Assembly: GCF_016649425.1 (NCBI RefSeq)
Contig: NZ_JADRCR010000002.1
Location: 320,575-384,574, forward strand
Length of the DNA: 64,000 nt
Direction: 5' to 3'
Source of the DNA: Limnobaculum allomyrinae
GTDB lineage: Bacteria; Pseudomonadota; Gammaproteobacteria; Enterobacterales; Enterobacteriaceae
Of this stretch, positions 1 through 8,101 are shown in pieces. The notes under the pieces are model-generated. The model did not search any database and was not told where the DNA came from. It saw only the letters and a list, made by a program, of their open reading frames with translations. The first letter of the stretch is position 1. The number at the start of each line of letters is the position of its first letter. Both the position numbers and the translations under genes were made by a program.

Positions 1-40
1 TCGGTACCATCTATCCAATTGAAAGTTAATGCGTCTCTGA

Positions 41-73
41 CCGGGGCCGTCTGTTATGGACGGCCCGGTTTTT
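41..73 (+). terminator. Hairpin with T-run upstream of ygcS (terminator or leader attenuator)
   Basis: GGGCCGTC (44-51) pairs with GACGGCCC (59-66) over a 7-nt loop and is followed by GGTTTTT, the form of an intrinsic terminator. It lies 33 bases before the ygcS start. It may end an upstream gene outside the window. It may instead be a leader terminator of the ygcSRQ operon, which would suit the GlpP-type antiterminator gene ygcP close by. The window edge prevents a decision. Confidence 0.7.
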
Positions 74-105
74 GTATAAGGACTGCGAATGGTCGTTACT
101 GCTGA

Positions 106-1515
106 ATGAGAACAACTATGTTAATAGCCAACAGAACAATAGCGACACCTCCTAACCCTTCTCCCGTCCGCATGGATGATATTCCCTTAAACCGTTTTCA
201 TATTAAAATTGCAGGCCTGACCTTTGGCGCACATTTAACCGATGGTTATGTGCTGGGTGTCATTGGTTTTGCTCTGACGCAAATTAGTCCTCAAATGGGG
301 CTGTCTCCCTTCTGGCAAGGAATGATAGGCAGCTCTGCATTGTTTGGTCTGTTTCTCGGTAGTCTGATCCTCGGATGGATCTCCGACCATATTGGACGCC
401 AGAAGATATTCACCTTCAGCTTTGTGATTATTACTCTGGCATCATTTTTACAGTTTTTTGCCTCTTCTCCCGAACAGCTATTTTGGCTACGGGTACTGGT
501 AGGCGTTGGCCTGGGGGGGGATTACTCCGTAGGCCATACCATGCTGGCGGAATTCTCCCCGCGCAAACATCGCGGTTTATTGCTTGGTTCCTTCAGCGTT
601 ATCTGGACGGTGGGCTATGTCTCCGCCAGCTTTATGGGGCACTGGATGGTGGATTCCGGGCCGGATGCCTGGCGTTGGTTACTGGCATCGGCATCCATAC
701 CGGCGCTGTGTATTATGATTTTACGCTGGGGCACGCCGGAATCTCCGCGTTGGCTGATGCGCAAAGGCCGCATCGATGAAGCGCATGAAATCGTAAAACG
801 CTGCTTTGGCCCAAACGTCGTGTTAAACGATGAAATTCCGGTCGAAACTGCCCGCCATCTGCGTACCTTGTTCTCCCCTCGCTACTGGCGTAGAACCGCA
901 TTTAACAGTCTGTTTTTCGTCTGCCTGGTGATCCCGTATTTTGCTATTTATACCTATCTGCCTTCAATGTTGCGTGCTCTTGGATTAACCGAAAGCTTCG
1001 CCACCGATCTGATGCTAAATGGCTTACTGATCGTAGGAGCGTTATTGGGCATTGGATTTACTCAGTTCTGTTCCCGCCGGGGATTCTTGATTACGGCATT
1101 TGTGATCCTGATGCTAAGTCTGATGACGCTGGCATTTGTTCCCTCCTCACAAACCGGCATGATGCTGTTACTGTTCGCTATTTTTACTCTGACCATTTCT
1201 GCAGTGAGTAATTTGGTGGGGGTGTTTCCGGCAGAAAGTTTTCCAACGGATATTCGTTCATTAGGGGTGGGTTTTGCCACCTCAATGAGCCGTTTAGGTT
1301 CAGCTATCAGCACCGGACTGCTACCTATCGCCATACTGGCACTGGGAATTCAGTACACCATGTTGATTCTAGTGGCGGTATTGCTGATAGGGTTGTGGGT
1401 GTCGGTACTTTGGGCTCCGGAAACAAAAAATCTGACGCTGGTGGGGGCATCAACAGTGAAAAAAGTGCCACAACAGGAGAGGAGGGCTGACTGTGAAGAT
1501 TTTGCTGGGCTTTAA
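106..1515 (+). CDS. ygcS: MFS transporter YgcS
   Basis: Inner-membrane major facilitator of the sugar/aromatic-acid proton symporter type with about 12 predicted membrane segments. The first cytoplasmic loop carries the MFS signature G-x3-D-x2-GR-x-K near residues 90-102 (SDHIGRQK). The N-terminal stretch SPVRMDDIPLNRFH and the run LTFGAHLTDGYVLGVIG match my recollection of E. coli YgcS closely. The substrate is not known. The ATG at 106 overlaps the stop of a tiny SD-led ORF (89-109); an ATG at 118 is an alternative start. The gene heads an operon with ygcR (22-base overlap) and ygcQ. By neighbourhood it probably imports the compound whose oxidation feeds the flavoproteins encoded downstream; that is inference. 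Confidence 0.85.
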   Translation: MRTTMLIANRTIATPPNPSPVRMDDIPLNRFHIKIAGLTFGAHLTDGYVLGVIGFALTQISPQMGLSPFWQGMIGSSALFGLFLGSLILGWISDHIGRQKIFTFSFVIITLASFLQFFASSPEQLFWLRVLVGVGLGGDYSVGHTMLAEFSPRKHRGLLLGSFSVIWTVGYVSASFMGHWMVDSGPDAWRWLLASASIPALCIMILRWGTPESPRWLMRKGRIDEAHEIVKRCFGPNVVLNDEIPVETARHLRTLFSPRYWRRTAFNSLFFVCLVIPYFAIYTYLPSMLRALGLTESFATDLMLNGLLIVGALLGIGFTQFCSRRGFLITAFVILMLSLMTLAFVPSSQTGMMLLLFAIFTLTISAVSNLVGVFPAESFPTDIRSLGVGFATSMSRLGSAISTGLLPIAILALGIQYTMLILVAVLLIGLWVSVLWAPETKNLTLVGASTVKKVPQQERRADCEDFAGL

Positions 1516-2320
1516 AGCTTCACCTGATTTAAGCATGATGGCAGAAAAGGACTGGCAGGCTGACGATAGTCTGCAAATTGATGTTAGCTTTACCCAAACC
1601 ATGTTGAACTGCTTTGATGAAAGTGCCGCAGAGCTGATGCTGATGGTGCGCGACAGTGCTGTCTGGCAAGAGGGAGAGCTCAATTTAAGTGCCCTGACTA
1701 TCGGTGATAGTCGCAGTGAGCACTATCTGAAGCAGATGTATGCATTGGGTTTTCAATCCGCAATCAGAATCGATCCAACTTCATCAATTGACCTGCGTTT
1801 TAATCCTCTGGCGATAGCGAAGATTATACAGGCCTATCACCAACAGAGAGAACAGCAATCCCTGATAGTTTTAGGCATGCAGAGCAGCGAAGGCCATAAC
1901 ATGCAAACGGCGATGCTGTTGGCGGAACTATTGAACTGGCCGTGCATCACTCAGGTTTGTGACTTTCGGGTTATTCGAGAGAGCAAACAGGTAATAGTGA
2001 TTAGACAAACGGAAGATGAGCAACAAAAGCTAACCATTAATACACCAGCGGTATTGGCGGTAGGTAATTCAACTCAGGCCAGCGCGTTGCGGGTGCCTAC
2101 ATTGAAGCAGAAGCTGGCCGGCGCTAAAAATAGTATTCACCGTTATTCACTGGAAGATCTTGGATTGGTTCCACAGGAATTACAGCAGGAAAATGATAAA
2201 CAGCTAACTAAGCTTACACGTCAGCAAAATCGACGAGGTGGTGTGATTATTACCGGCGGAACGCCGCAGGAGAAAGCCCGGCGGCTGTACCATGACTATC
2301 TGCAAGGGAGATTAGGCTGA
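1493..2320 (+). CDS. ygcR: Electron transfer flavoprotein beta-type subunit YgcR
   Basis: 275-residue ETF beta/FixA-family protein starting MKILLGFKASPD. The family forms an alpha/beta heterodimer with the next gene product and passes electrons from a dehydrogenase to a membrane oxidoreductase. The start is GTG behind a strong AGGAGAGGAGG. It lies inside the end of ygcS, and the ATG of ygcQ shares its last base with this stop, so the three genes are probably translationally coupled. Assignment to YgcR rather than FixA rests on the neighbours YgcS, YgcP, YgcO and YgcN. The dehydrogenase partner is not identified in the window. Confidence 0.8.
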   Translation: MKILLGFKASPDLSMMAEKDWQADDSLQIDVSFTQTMLNCFDESAAELMLMVRDSAVWQEGELNLSALTIGDSRSEHYLKQMYALGFQSAIRIDPTSSIDLRFNPLAIAKIIQAYHQQREQQSLIVLGMQSSEGHNMQTAMLLAELLNWPCITQVCDFRVIRESKQVIVIRQTEDEQQKLTINTPAVLAVGNSTQASALRVPTLKQKLAGAKNSIHRYSLEDLGLVPQELQQENDKQLTKLTRQQNRRGGVIITGGTPQEKARRLYHDYLQGRLG

Positions 2321-3309
2321 TGAAAATAGCGTTAATTCTTGATGCAGACTCTCCTTCCTTTTTACAACAGGCTCAGGAGATTAATCGGTTCTTACAGCAG
2401 AGTCATCTGGCAGCTTCTGAAGTAGCATTATGGCTGTTTCACCGAAACAGTCAGCCTGATGATTTACCACAGTTTGATTGTCTGATTACGCAGATTCAGT
2501 GGTTAAAAAGTCCTGAATTGCTACTGGCGGATTCGGTGTTGCTGCTGCTGGAACGGGTTCATCAAATTTATCCGGCAGAATTACTGCTGTTTTCTGGTTG
2601 TTCGTTAGGAAATGAACTGGCGACTCGTCTGGCTTTTCGTCTGAATGGTGCTTCCTGTCTGGGGGTGATTAGTGGACAGATGAATGAAAACGGCTGTCAG
2701 GTGGAAAAATCTGTGTATGGCAACAATATGTTGGCCACCTTAACGCTACAGGCAACGCCCTATTGTCTGGCTGTGGCTCGTCAGGGCACTGCAGCAGCGC
2801 CAACCCAGGATTATCAGAGTATTGAGCAGCAACTGATATTGACCGAGGCTAAAGTGCCAACATGGCTGGCAGAGCATCAGATAAGCATACCGGAACAACA
2901 ACCGCTGCTTAATCGGGCCGAAAGGGTACTGGCCATCGGGCAGGGAGCTGGAAATAGCCAAAACGTCCAGAGATTGAGTGATATTGCGCAGGCGTTAGGT
3001 GCTCAGCTAGGGGTTAGTCGTCCGGTGGCGATGAATGCCTGGAGTAGTATGTCAACCATGTTAGGAATGTCCGGTGCATTGGTAGCGCCAGAGGTTTGTA
3101 TTATTGCTGGTGTATCCGGTGCAGCGGCTTTCTCCGTGGGAGTTCGTCACAGTAAATTTATTGTGGCAATTAATACCGATCCGGATGCGGCCATTTTCTC
3201 GCAGGCTGATGTGGGTATTGTTGATGATATGAATGCGGTATTAGACACGCTGGTTATTTGTGTCCAGCAGTCAAATATGCGGAGCATTGTGGATTCATCA
3301 CCAGATTGA
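2320..3309 (+). CDS. ygcQ: Electron transfer flavoprotein alpha-type subunit YgcQ
   Basis: 329-residue ETF alpha/FixB-family protein. The C-terminal third carries the FAD-binding region typical of the family, seen here as AGVSGAAAFSVGV followed by INTDPDAAIFSQADVG, with variation from the usual SGAIQH. It should bind FAD and pair with YgcR. The start ATG overlaps the ygcR stop by one base. The gene is convergent with ygcP. The 45-base gap holds an inverted repeat of nine pairs (3309-3348) without a clear T-run. Confidence 0.8.
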   Translation: MKIALILDADSPSFLQQAQEINRFLQQSHLAASEVALWLFHRNSQPDDLPQFDCLITQIQWLKSPELLLADSVLLLLERVHQIYPAELLLFSGCSLGNELATRLAFRLNGASCLGVISGQMNENGCQVEKSVYGNNMLATLTLQATPYCLAVARQGTAAAPTQDYQSIEQQLILTEAKVPTWLAEHQISIPEQQPLLNRAERVLAIGQGAGNSQNVQRLSDIAQALGAQLGVSRPVAMNAWSSMSTMLGMSGALVAPEVCIIAGVSGAAAFSVGVRHSKFIVAINTDPDAAIFSQADVGIVDDMNAVLDTLVICVQQSNMRSIVDSSPD

Positions 3310-3348
3310 ACGGCTATTCCGGATAAGCGTTCATCTCTGATAGCCGTT
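3309..3348. terminator. Inverted repeat between convergent ygcQ and ygcP
   Basis: AACGGCTAT at 3309-3317 is repeated inverted as ATAGCCGTT at 3340-3348. Its position between two convergent genes suggests a shared transcript end. There is no good T-run on either strand, so intrinsic termination is not shown. Confidence 0.4.
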
Positions 3349-3354
3349 ACAAGA

Positions 3355-3921
3355 TTAGAACTTCAGTTGCCAGACGCCGGTATTCGTGGTGGAAACCGCG
3401 CTGGCACCGGCATTTAGCGCATTAGTGGCATCCTCATGATCGCAAACTAACCCGCCGGCAATAATCGGTAAATCGATCTGTTCCGCTACCCATCCCAGTA
3501 CTTTAGGCATACAGCCTGGCAAAATCTCTATACAGTCAGGATTGGACTGGGCTACCTGCTTATCAATATTGTGGAATGAGATGGAATCCAGCAGGAATAT
3601 ACGATGAATACCGTAAAATCCCTGAGCTTTCGCTGCCTTAATCATTGATGCTTTAGTACTGATAATGCCGTCAGCGGCGGTTACCAGCTTCAAAAAGTTA
3701 ATCACGATCTCTTTATTAGAGGTTCCGTCCAACAGGTCGACGTGAATAAAGGCGTACTTATCTGCTTTTTTAATACGCTGAACAATGGTGCCAATATTAC
3801 AGATATTGCCATACAGAATAGAGATAATCTTACAGTCGGACGCCAGAGCAGTATTCAGACTTTCAGTATCTTTTACCGCAGCAATAACGGGGTGTTGTTT
3901 CAATAACTGCAGTATAGACAC
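3355..3921 (-). CDS. ygcP: GlpP-family putative antiterminator YgcP
   Basis: Member of the glycerol-3-phosphate responsive antiterminator family (TIM-barrel-like RNA-binding regulators such as Bacillus GlpP). Family-like runs are FIHVDLLDG, DSISFHNIDKQ, PGCMPKVLGW and the C-terminal TTNTGVW. I chose the GTG at 3921 because GGAG lies nine bases upstream and the protein (188 residues) then has the usual family length. An in-frame TTG at 3975 would add 18 residues. It is transcribed with ygcO and ygcN or just downstream of them. GlpP proteins bind leader mRNA and stop premature termination. Regulation of the ygc operons by this protein is a reasonable guess, not shown. Confidence 0.75.
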   Translation of the reverse strand: MSILQLLKQHPVIAAVKDTESLNTALASDCKIISILYGNICNIGTIVQRIKKADKYAFIHVDLLDGTSNKEIVINFLKLVTAADGIISTKASMIKAAKAQGFYGIHRIFLLDSISFHNIDKQVAQSNPDCIEILPGCMPKVLGWVAEQIDLPIIAGGLVCDHEDATNALNAGASAVSTTNTGVWQLKF

Positions 3922-4040
3922 AGGCAAGATCTCCGCTTGGCTTTTATTATTTTTACTACCGTTCAGGCACGGCAAAAAGTATCGGCGCAGGGTAGCATAA
4001 CCGTGAACCAGCCTCCCTGCGGTACTTCACATATCCCGTA

Positions 4041-4316
4041 TTAGCCAAACCGAAAGGTTACTCCGTAACCAGCAGCAGGGTAGCGCCAGCGCACTAACGT
4101 CTTTTCATTACACAGTAACCGACAGCTGCCACACTCCAGACAACCATGATAATCAAAGCTCAGGCTGCCATCCGAATTGAGCTGATAAAGGCCTGCGGGA
4201 CAAACGTTAACCAGTTGCTGTAATATTTGTCGCTCCGGGTGATCCGCAGGAATAATATGGGGCTGGTTTTCATCAATGACATAATGATTCTTGCTGAGTT
4301 TCACTTCTGTTTTCAC
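4041..4316 (-). CDS. ygcO: Ferredoxin-like protein YgcO (FixX family)
   Basis: 91-residue FixX-like ferredoxin. Cysteines lie at 39 (in CPAG) and at 59, 62, 65 and 69 in the pattern C-x2-C-x2-C-x3-C, enough for one [4Fe-4S] cluster. It overlaps the end of ygcN by four bases (ATGA type), so the two are co-translated. The family works as an electron-carrying partner of the FixC-type flavoprotein, together resembling ETF:quinone oxidoreductase split into two chains. Confidence 0.85.
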   Translation of the reverse strand: MKTEVKLSKNHYVIDENQPHIIPADHPERQILQQLVNVCPAGLYQLNSDGSLSFDYHGCLECGSCRLLCNEKTLVRWRYPAAGYGVTFRFG

Positions 4317-5599
4317 AGACTGCGTGCTCCTCTGATTAAATCTTTAAACAGCGTCATCAGCCCAGCCCGGCGGGCATGTTTCCACAAAATGCTGCGCAGC
4401 GGTGGTGCAGGATGGCGATTAATTTCAAACAGCTCACGTAAAATATCGCTGGTCATTTGCGGATATTCGGCAAAATAGCGCGGATTTTGTAACAGAGTAT
4501 CAGGTAACGAGCGATACTGTTTTAACACTGCCCATAGGGTGCTGTTTTCCAGATGGGTTTGGTAAGTCGCCAGCGATGTTGTGCTGAAGTCATCCTTTTG
4601 TAGCGCTACTGTCAGGGTATCTGCCACGGCCTGTGCACTGATAACTGCCAGATCCATGCCCCGAACAGTGTGACCCGCGTTCACACTAAATCCGGCGGCA
4701 TCACCGGCAATCAGGTAGCCTGCACCAAACGGCGGGCTCAGAGCATTGATTCCTCCTTCGGGAATAAGGTGTGCACCATATTCCAACAGTTCAGTCTCTT
4801 TCAGCAATGGGCGTAGCAGCGGATGTTGTTTAAAATTTTCCAGCATCTGTGGCAGGGTATTTTTTCCGTTACTTACAACTGACAGATTACAGACTAATCC
4901 GAGGGAAAGGGTATCGCGGTTGGTATATAAAAAACCGCCGCCGGCTTTTCCTGTGATAGCTTCACCAGCGAACAGCCAGGCGGTGCCCTGATTATTTTCC
5001 AGTGAAAAACGCTCTTCAAGACGAGATTGTGGGAGAGCCAGCACCTCTTTAACGCCAATCCCCATGGCATGGGGTTGCGGTTTTTTAACTAACTGATGTT
5101 GCTCTGCCAACAGGGAGTTCGCTCCTTCTGCCAGAACCACTACGCGAGCATCCAGCCGATCTTCACCAATTTGAACGCCGCAAACAGCACCATTTTCCTG
5201 AATCAGGGCATCTACCTGAACGCCGGTCAAACATTGAGCCCCTGCATTTTGAGCCTGCTCCATTAACCAGGGATCAAAACGGGCTCGCAGCACGGAATAA
5301 GAAGTGGCATCCTGAGTAAATTCAGGGTGACGATAATCCATAGTGACACTGGATTCATGGGTCAGCAGACTCAGTTTTTCCTGAGTGATTTGTCGCTCAA
5401 CGGGCGCTGATTGAGCAAATCCGGGTAGAATAGTTTCAAGACTGTAGCTATAAAGGCGGCCACCGGAGATATTCTTTCCCCCGGCCTGTTCTGCGCGCTC
5501 CAGCAGCAAGACATTTACCCCTGCCCGAGCCAGTAATAACGCACTGGTACAGCCAGCAATCCCACCACCGATAATGATGACATCGAATTTGTCGTCCAT
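4313..5599 (-). CDS. ygcN: FAD-dependent oxidoreductase YgcN (FixC family)
   Basis: 428 residues. The N-terminus holds the FAD dinucleotide-binding motif GGGIAG at about 11-16, followed by LLERAEQAGGKNISGG. The C-terminal half has the second FAD contact, GYLIAGDAAGFSVNAGHTVRGMD in part. Family members FixC and ETF-QO accept electrons from ETF and reduce quinone or ferredoxin. It leads a minus-strand unit ygcN-ygcO, probably with ygcP. The promoter should lie in 5600-5790. Repeat copy 1 lies just upstream. Confidence 0.85.
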   Translation of the reverse strand: MDDKFDVIIIGGGIAGCTSALLLARAGVNVLLLERAEQAGGKNISGGRLYSYSLETILPGFAQSAPVERQITQEKLSLLTHESSVTMDYRHPEFTQDATSYSVLRARFDPWLMEQAQNAGAQCLTGVQVDALIQENGAVCGVQIGEDRLDARVVVLAEGANSLLAEQHQLVKKPQPHAMGIGVKEVLALPQSRLEERFSLENNQGTAWLFAGEAITGKAGGGFLYTNRDTLSLGLVCNLSVVSNGKNTLPQMLENFKQHPLLRPLLKETELLEYGAHLIPEGGINALSPPFGAGYLIAGDAAGFSVNAGHTVRGMDLAVISAQAVADTLTVALQKDDFSTTSLATYQTHLENSTLWAVLKQYRSLPDTLLQNPRYFAEYPQMTSDILRELFEINRHPAPPLRSILWKHARRAGLMTLFKDLIRGARSL

Positions 5600-6081
5600 T
5601 AACGCATCCCGCTAAGCCAAATCAGAACCTGATTATACCATCTGACGATGGTGGTTTATTGATGCAGGCAGGAATTATTCCAGCGAAAACCAGAAAATGT
5701 ATGGAGATAATAGATTGATAGAATTAGTAATTAGTGTGAATGACACGAAGAAAAATATATTCGGGATGTCTTGATAAAATTAAAAAATAGTCAATCGTCG
5801 GGGGAGCTTTACAGGCTAACGCCTGCCCTTCGGGGCAACGCAAGCGTTGTCCGTTGGGATCGACTTGGCGTAAGCCAACGATAAACAGGCGAAAACCTGT
5901 TTGAACAGCACTTGTGCTGGCCCGCAAGGTGTTTCATAAGCGCCCCTGGAAAAGGTAGGCCCGACACGCTCCTCAGCTAAGTACAGATGGTCTTCCGGCC
6001 GAGCACAAAGATAATATGAACACTTTGCTATTACGGCCGGAATATTCACTGATGCAAATTTTCAGCGGGATATATGCCCGA
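5600..6081. other. Intergenic region upstream of ygcN containing repeat copy 1
   Basis: 482 bases without a convincing gene. The first 190 bases are AT-rich and should contain the ygcN promoter. The rest is the structured repeat at 5792-6045. A 77-codon open frame on the minus strand (5816-6049) crosses the hairpins, is not open in the other long copy, and is not taken as a gene. Confidence 0.7.
5792..6045 (+). repeat. Structured intergenic repeat, copy 1 (long form)
   Basis: Shares its left end (CAATCGTCGGG here, CAATCGTTGGG in copy 2), its middle and its right end with 28483-28716. It contains a chain of small hairpins: TGCCC-TTCG-GGGCA (5824-5837), CAACGC-AA-GCGTTG (5836-5849), TTGGC-GTAA-GCCAA (5865-5878), AAACAGG/CCTGTTT (5883-5902) and CAGCAC-TT-GTGCTG (5906-5919). 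The terminal stem is TTCCGGCCG (5993-6001) with CGGCCGGAA (6034-6042). Compared with copy 2 it lacks about 15 bases that form the left arm of one hairpin. Orientation is assigned arbitrarily to the plus strand. Confidence 0.8.
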
Positions 6082-7083
6082 CTAAAACTCAATCGCTATC
6101 TTACCCGTCATATGACCTTCTAACTGCTTCGCATGAGCTTGAGTGATAGTCTCTACGCTAAGGCCATGTAATGTCGTGTTCAAGGTACCTTTCAGTTCGC
6201 CTTTATCAATCATATTGGCTACCTGCTGCAGAATACGACCCTGTTCCGCCATATCTGGCGTTTGGTACATACTGCGGGTAAACATCAGTTCCCAGTGCAG
6301 GGCAACACCTTTAGATCGAATCAGTGACTGCTCCAGCGGCTGGGCACTTTCTACGATTGAACAGATATGACCGAACGGCGCGATAACGTCACTCATGGAT
6401 TTCCAGTGACCATCGGTATCGTTCAGACAGAAAATATAGTCAACCTGCTTAATATCGTGCTTTAACAGGTTCTCTTGCAGATTGCGGTAATCAACGGTCA
6501 GGTCGGCACCACGTTCCAGACACCATTTAGCTGATTCCGGTCGCGAAGCGGTAGCAATGATACGCACTTTGCTACGTAACGCTGCCAATGGAATGGCTAA
6601 TGAACCCACACCACCGGCACCACCAATAATCAGCAGGGTTTTATCACTGCCAGCATCTTGAATTTTAAGATGTTCAAACAGGCCTTCCCATGCGGTCAGT
6701 GCGGTAAGTGGAATAGCGGCGGATTCTACCCAGTTCAGAGATTTCGGCTTATGGCCGACAATACGGGAATCAATTAGTTGATGGGTAGTGTTGCTGCCTG
6801 AACGGGTAATATCTCCCGCGTACCAGACTTCATCACCAATGGCGAAACCCGTTGCTTTTGGGACAACCGCGACGACAACGCCAGTAGCATCCCAACCCAG
6901 AATACGAGGTTGCTGTAAACCATTTTTCTTCAGGCCGGCGTGAACTTTGGTATCCACCGGATTCATGGCAATCGCTTTAACTTCAACCAGCAGATCAAAC
7001 TCACCGGGAGCCGCTTCAGGCACAGGGATTTGGATAAATTGTTGCGGATTTGCCGGATCGACAGCGATAGCATATTTGGACAT
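6082..7083 (-). CDS. Zinc-type alcohol dehydrogenase-like / quinone oxidoreductase family protein
   Basis: 333-residue medium-chain dehydrogenase/reductase of the group annotated as zinc-type alcohol dehydrogenase-like or NADPH:quinone oxidoreductase. The N-terminal GroES-like domain includes MNPVDTKVHAG and GWDATGVV. The Rossmann domain has GGAGGVG near residues 148-155. I do not see the catalytic and structural zinc cysteine clusters of true alcohol dehydrogenases. The ATG at 7083 is chosen because GAAAGGA sits at the right distance; an upstream in-frame start at 7161 lacks one. It is divergent from a LysR-type gene, the usual arrangement for a regulator and its target. The substrate is unknown. 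Confidence 0.8.
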   Translation of the reverse strand: MSKYAIAVDPANPQQFIQIPVPEAAPGEFDLLVEVKAIAMNPVDTKVHAGLKKNGLQQPRILGWDATGVVVAVVPKATGFAIGDEVWYAGDITRSGSNTTHQLIDSRIVGHKPKSLNWVESAAIPLTALTAWEGLFEHLKIQDAGSDKTLLIIGGAGGVGSLAIPLAALRSKVRIIATASRPESAKWCLERGADLTVDYRNLQENLLKHDIKQVDYIFCLNDTDGHWKSMSDVIAPFGHICSIVESAQPLEQSLIRSKGVALHWELMFTRSMYQTPDMAEQGRILQQVANMIDKGELKGTLNTTLHGLSVETITQAHAKQLEGHMTGKIAIEF

Positions 7084-7159
7084 GGGGTAATTCCTTTCAG
7101 GATGGTAATTAGCACTCAGTCTAGCTGTACAAGTAAAAAGTGATAAGATGAGTTTTAGC

Positions 7160-7172
7160 AAACAAACTGTTT
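7160..7172. promoter_or_regulatory. Small dyad before the LysR-type gene, possible operator
   Basis: AAACA-AAC-TGTTT (7160-7172) lies about 18 bases before the GTG of the LysR-type gene, nested in a wider GATAA/TTATC dyad (7142-7175). LysR-type proteins bind such dyads between divergent genes. This assignment is a guess from position and symmetry only. Confidence 0.25.
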
Positions 7173-7189
7173 ATCTAAGGTGAACAATA

Positions 7190-8101
7190 GTGTTTAAACA
7201 ATTGCAGGATATGGCGTTATTTACTCTGGTGGTGGAAACCGGCAGTTTTACCGCTGCGGCTAAGCGAGCAGGCCTGCCTAAATCGAGCGTCAGCCAGCGA
7301 ATCAGTCATCTGGAGCAGGCGTTGGGACTGCGTTTACTGATGAGAACTACCCGACAACTTAGTCTGACTTTTGCCGGAGAGCGCTATCTGGTTCACTGTC
7401 AGGAGATGATGCAAGCCTCAGAACGAGCCAGCCAGTCGCTGCAAATGTTGAGGGCATCACCCAGTGGCAGAATAAGGATCACTGCACCAGCAGGGCTGGC
7501 GGTAACGTTGTTAGCACCTATCGTGACCGATTTTCAGTTGCGTTATCCTGAGGTGTCGATAGAAGTTTATGTTTCAGATACGGTGACCGACCTGGTGGGA
7601 GCGGGATTTGACTTGGGTATCCGCACCGGAAAGCCGCAGGACTCTACACTCATTGGGCGCTTTCTTGGCCTTTATCCCCGTTATTTGCTTGCCTCGCCGC
7701 AATATTTATCTCAGACCGAGCCGGTCACGCATCCAAACCAGTTACAACATCATCGTTGTATTACTCACCGCGCCTGGTCGGAGTGTTTATTGCGTAAGGG
7801 GGATGAAACCTATCGGTGGCTGCAGACAGCGCATCATGTGACTGACAATTTACTGTATGCCCGTCAGTGTGCGATAGCGGGTGCTGGCATCACATTTTTG
7901 CCATCATTTTTGGCAACAGAGGTGGTTAAACAGGGATTATTACAACCGGTGCTGGAAGAGTGGCGTGCGGAAGGAAACGAGCTTTATCTGGTCTATCCTA
8001 ACCGTACATTAAACATGCCTGCGCTGGAACGCTTTGTTGAAGCAGTGATGACTCACCCTTTGGTCATTGAGTATGCCGCAGGGCCAAAAACCAAACGCTA
8101 A
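7190..8101 (+). CDS. LysR family transcriptional regulator
   Basis: 303 residues. The N-terminal winged helix-turn-helix spans about residues 18-60 (FTAAAKRAGLPKSSVSQRIS, then LEQALGLRLLMRTTR). The C-terminal effector-binding domain begins near residue 90 (GRIRITAPAGLA). Start is GTG after AAGGTGA. It is divergent from the dehydrogenase gene 106 bases away and so probably regulates it. Its stop overlaps the stop of the convergent yraR-like gene by two bases. The inducer cannot be read from sequence. Confidence 0.85.
   Translation: MFKQLQDMALFTLVVETGSFTAAAKRAGLPKSSVSQRISHLEQALGLRLLMRTTRQLSLTFAGERYLVHCQEMMQASERASQSLQMLRASPSGRIRITAPAGLAVTLLAPIVTDFQLRYPEVSIEVYVSDTVTDLVGAGFDLGIRTGKPQDSTLIGRFLGLYPRYLLASPQYLSQTEPVTHPNQLQHHRCITHRAWSECLLRKGDETYRWLQTAHHVTDNLLYARQCAIAGAGITFLPSFLATEVVKQGLLQPVLEEWRAEGNELYLVYPNRTLNMPALERFVEAVMTHPLVIEYAAGPKTKR

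Noticed and set aside
1-29. Tail of an upstream gene at the left edge
   Set aside because: Short frames with stops at 20-22 or 27-29 are possible, but nothing in so few codons can be recognised.
375-779. 134-codon frame inside ygcS
   Set aside because: Out-of-frame shadow of a clear transporter gene.
3986-4021. CGCAGGG/CCCTGCG stem between ygcO and ygcP as an antiterminator target
   Set aside because: The T-run on the minus strand begins about eight bases after the stem, so it is not a proper terminator; kept only as a weak possibility.
5816-6049. 77-codon open frame on the minus strand across repeat copy 1
   Set aside because: It runs through the hairpin chain, has no clear ribosome site, and no equivalent long frame exists in copy 2. 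Stem-preserving changes fit a non-coding element better.
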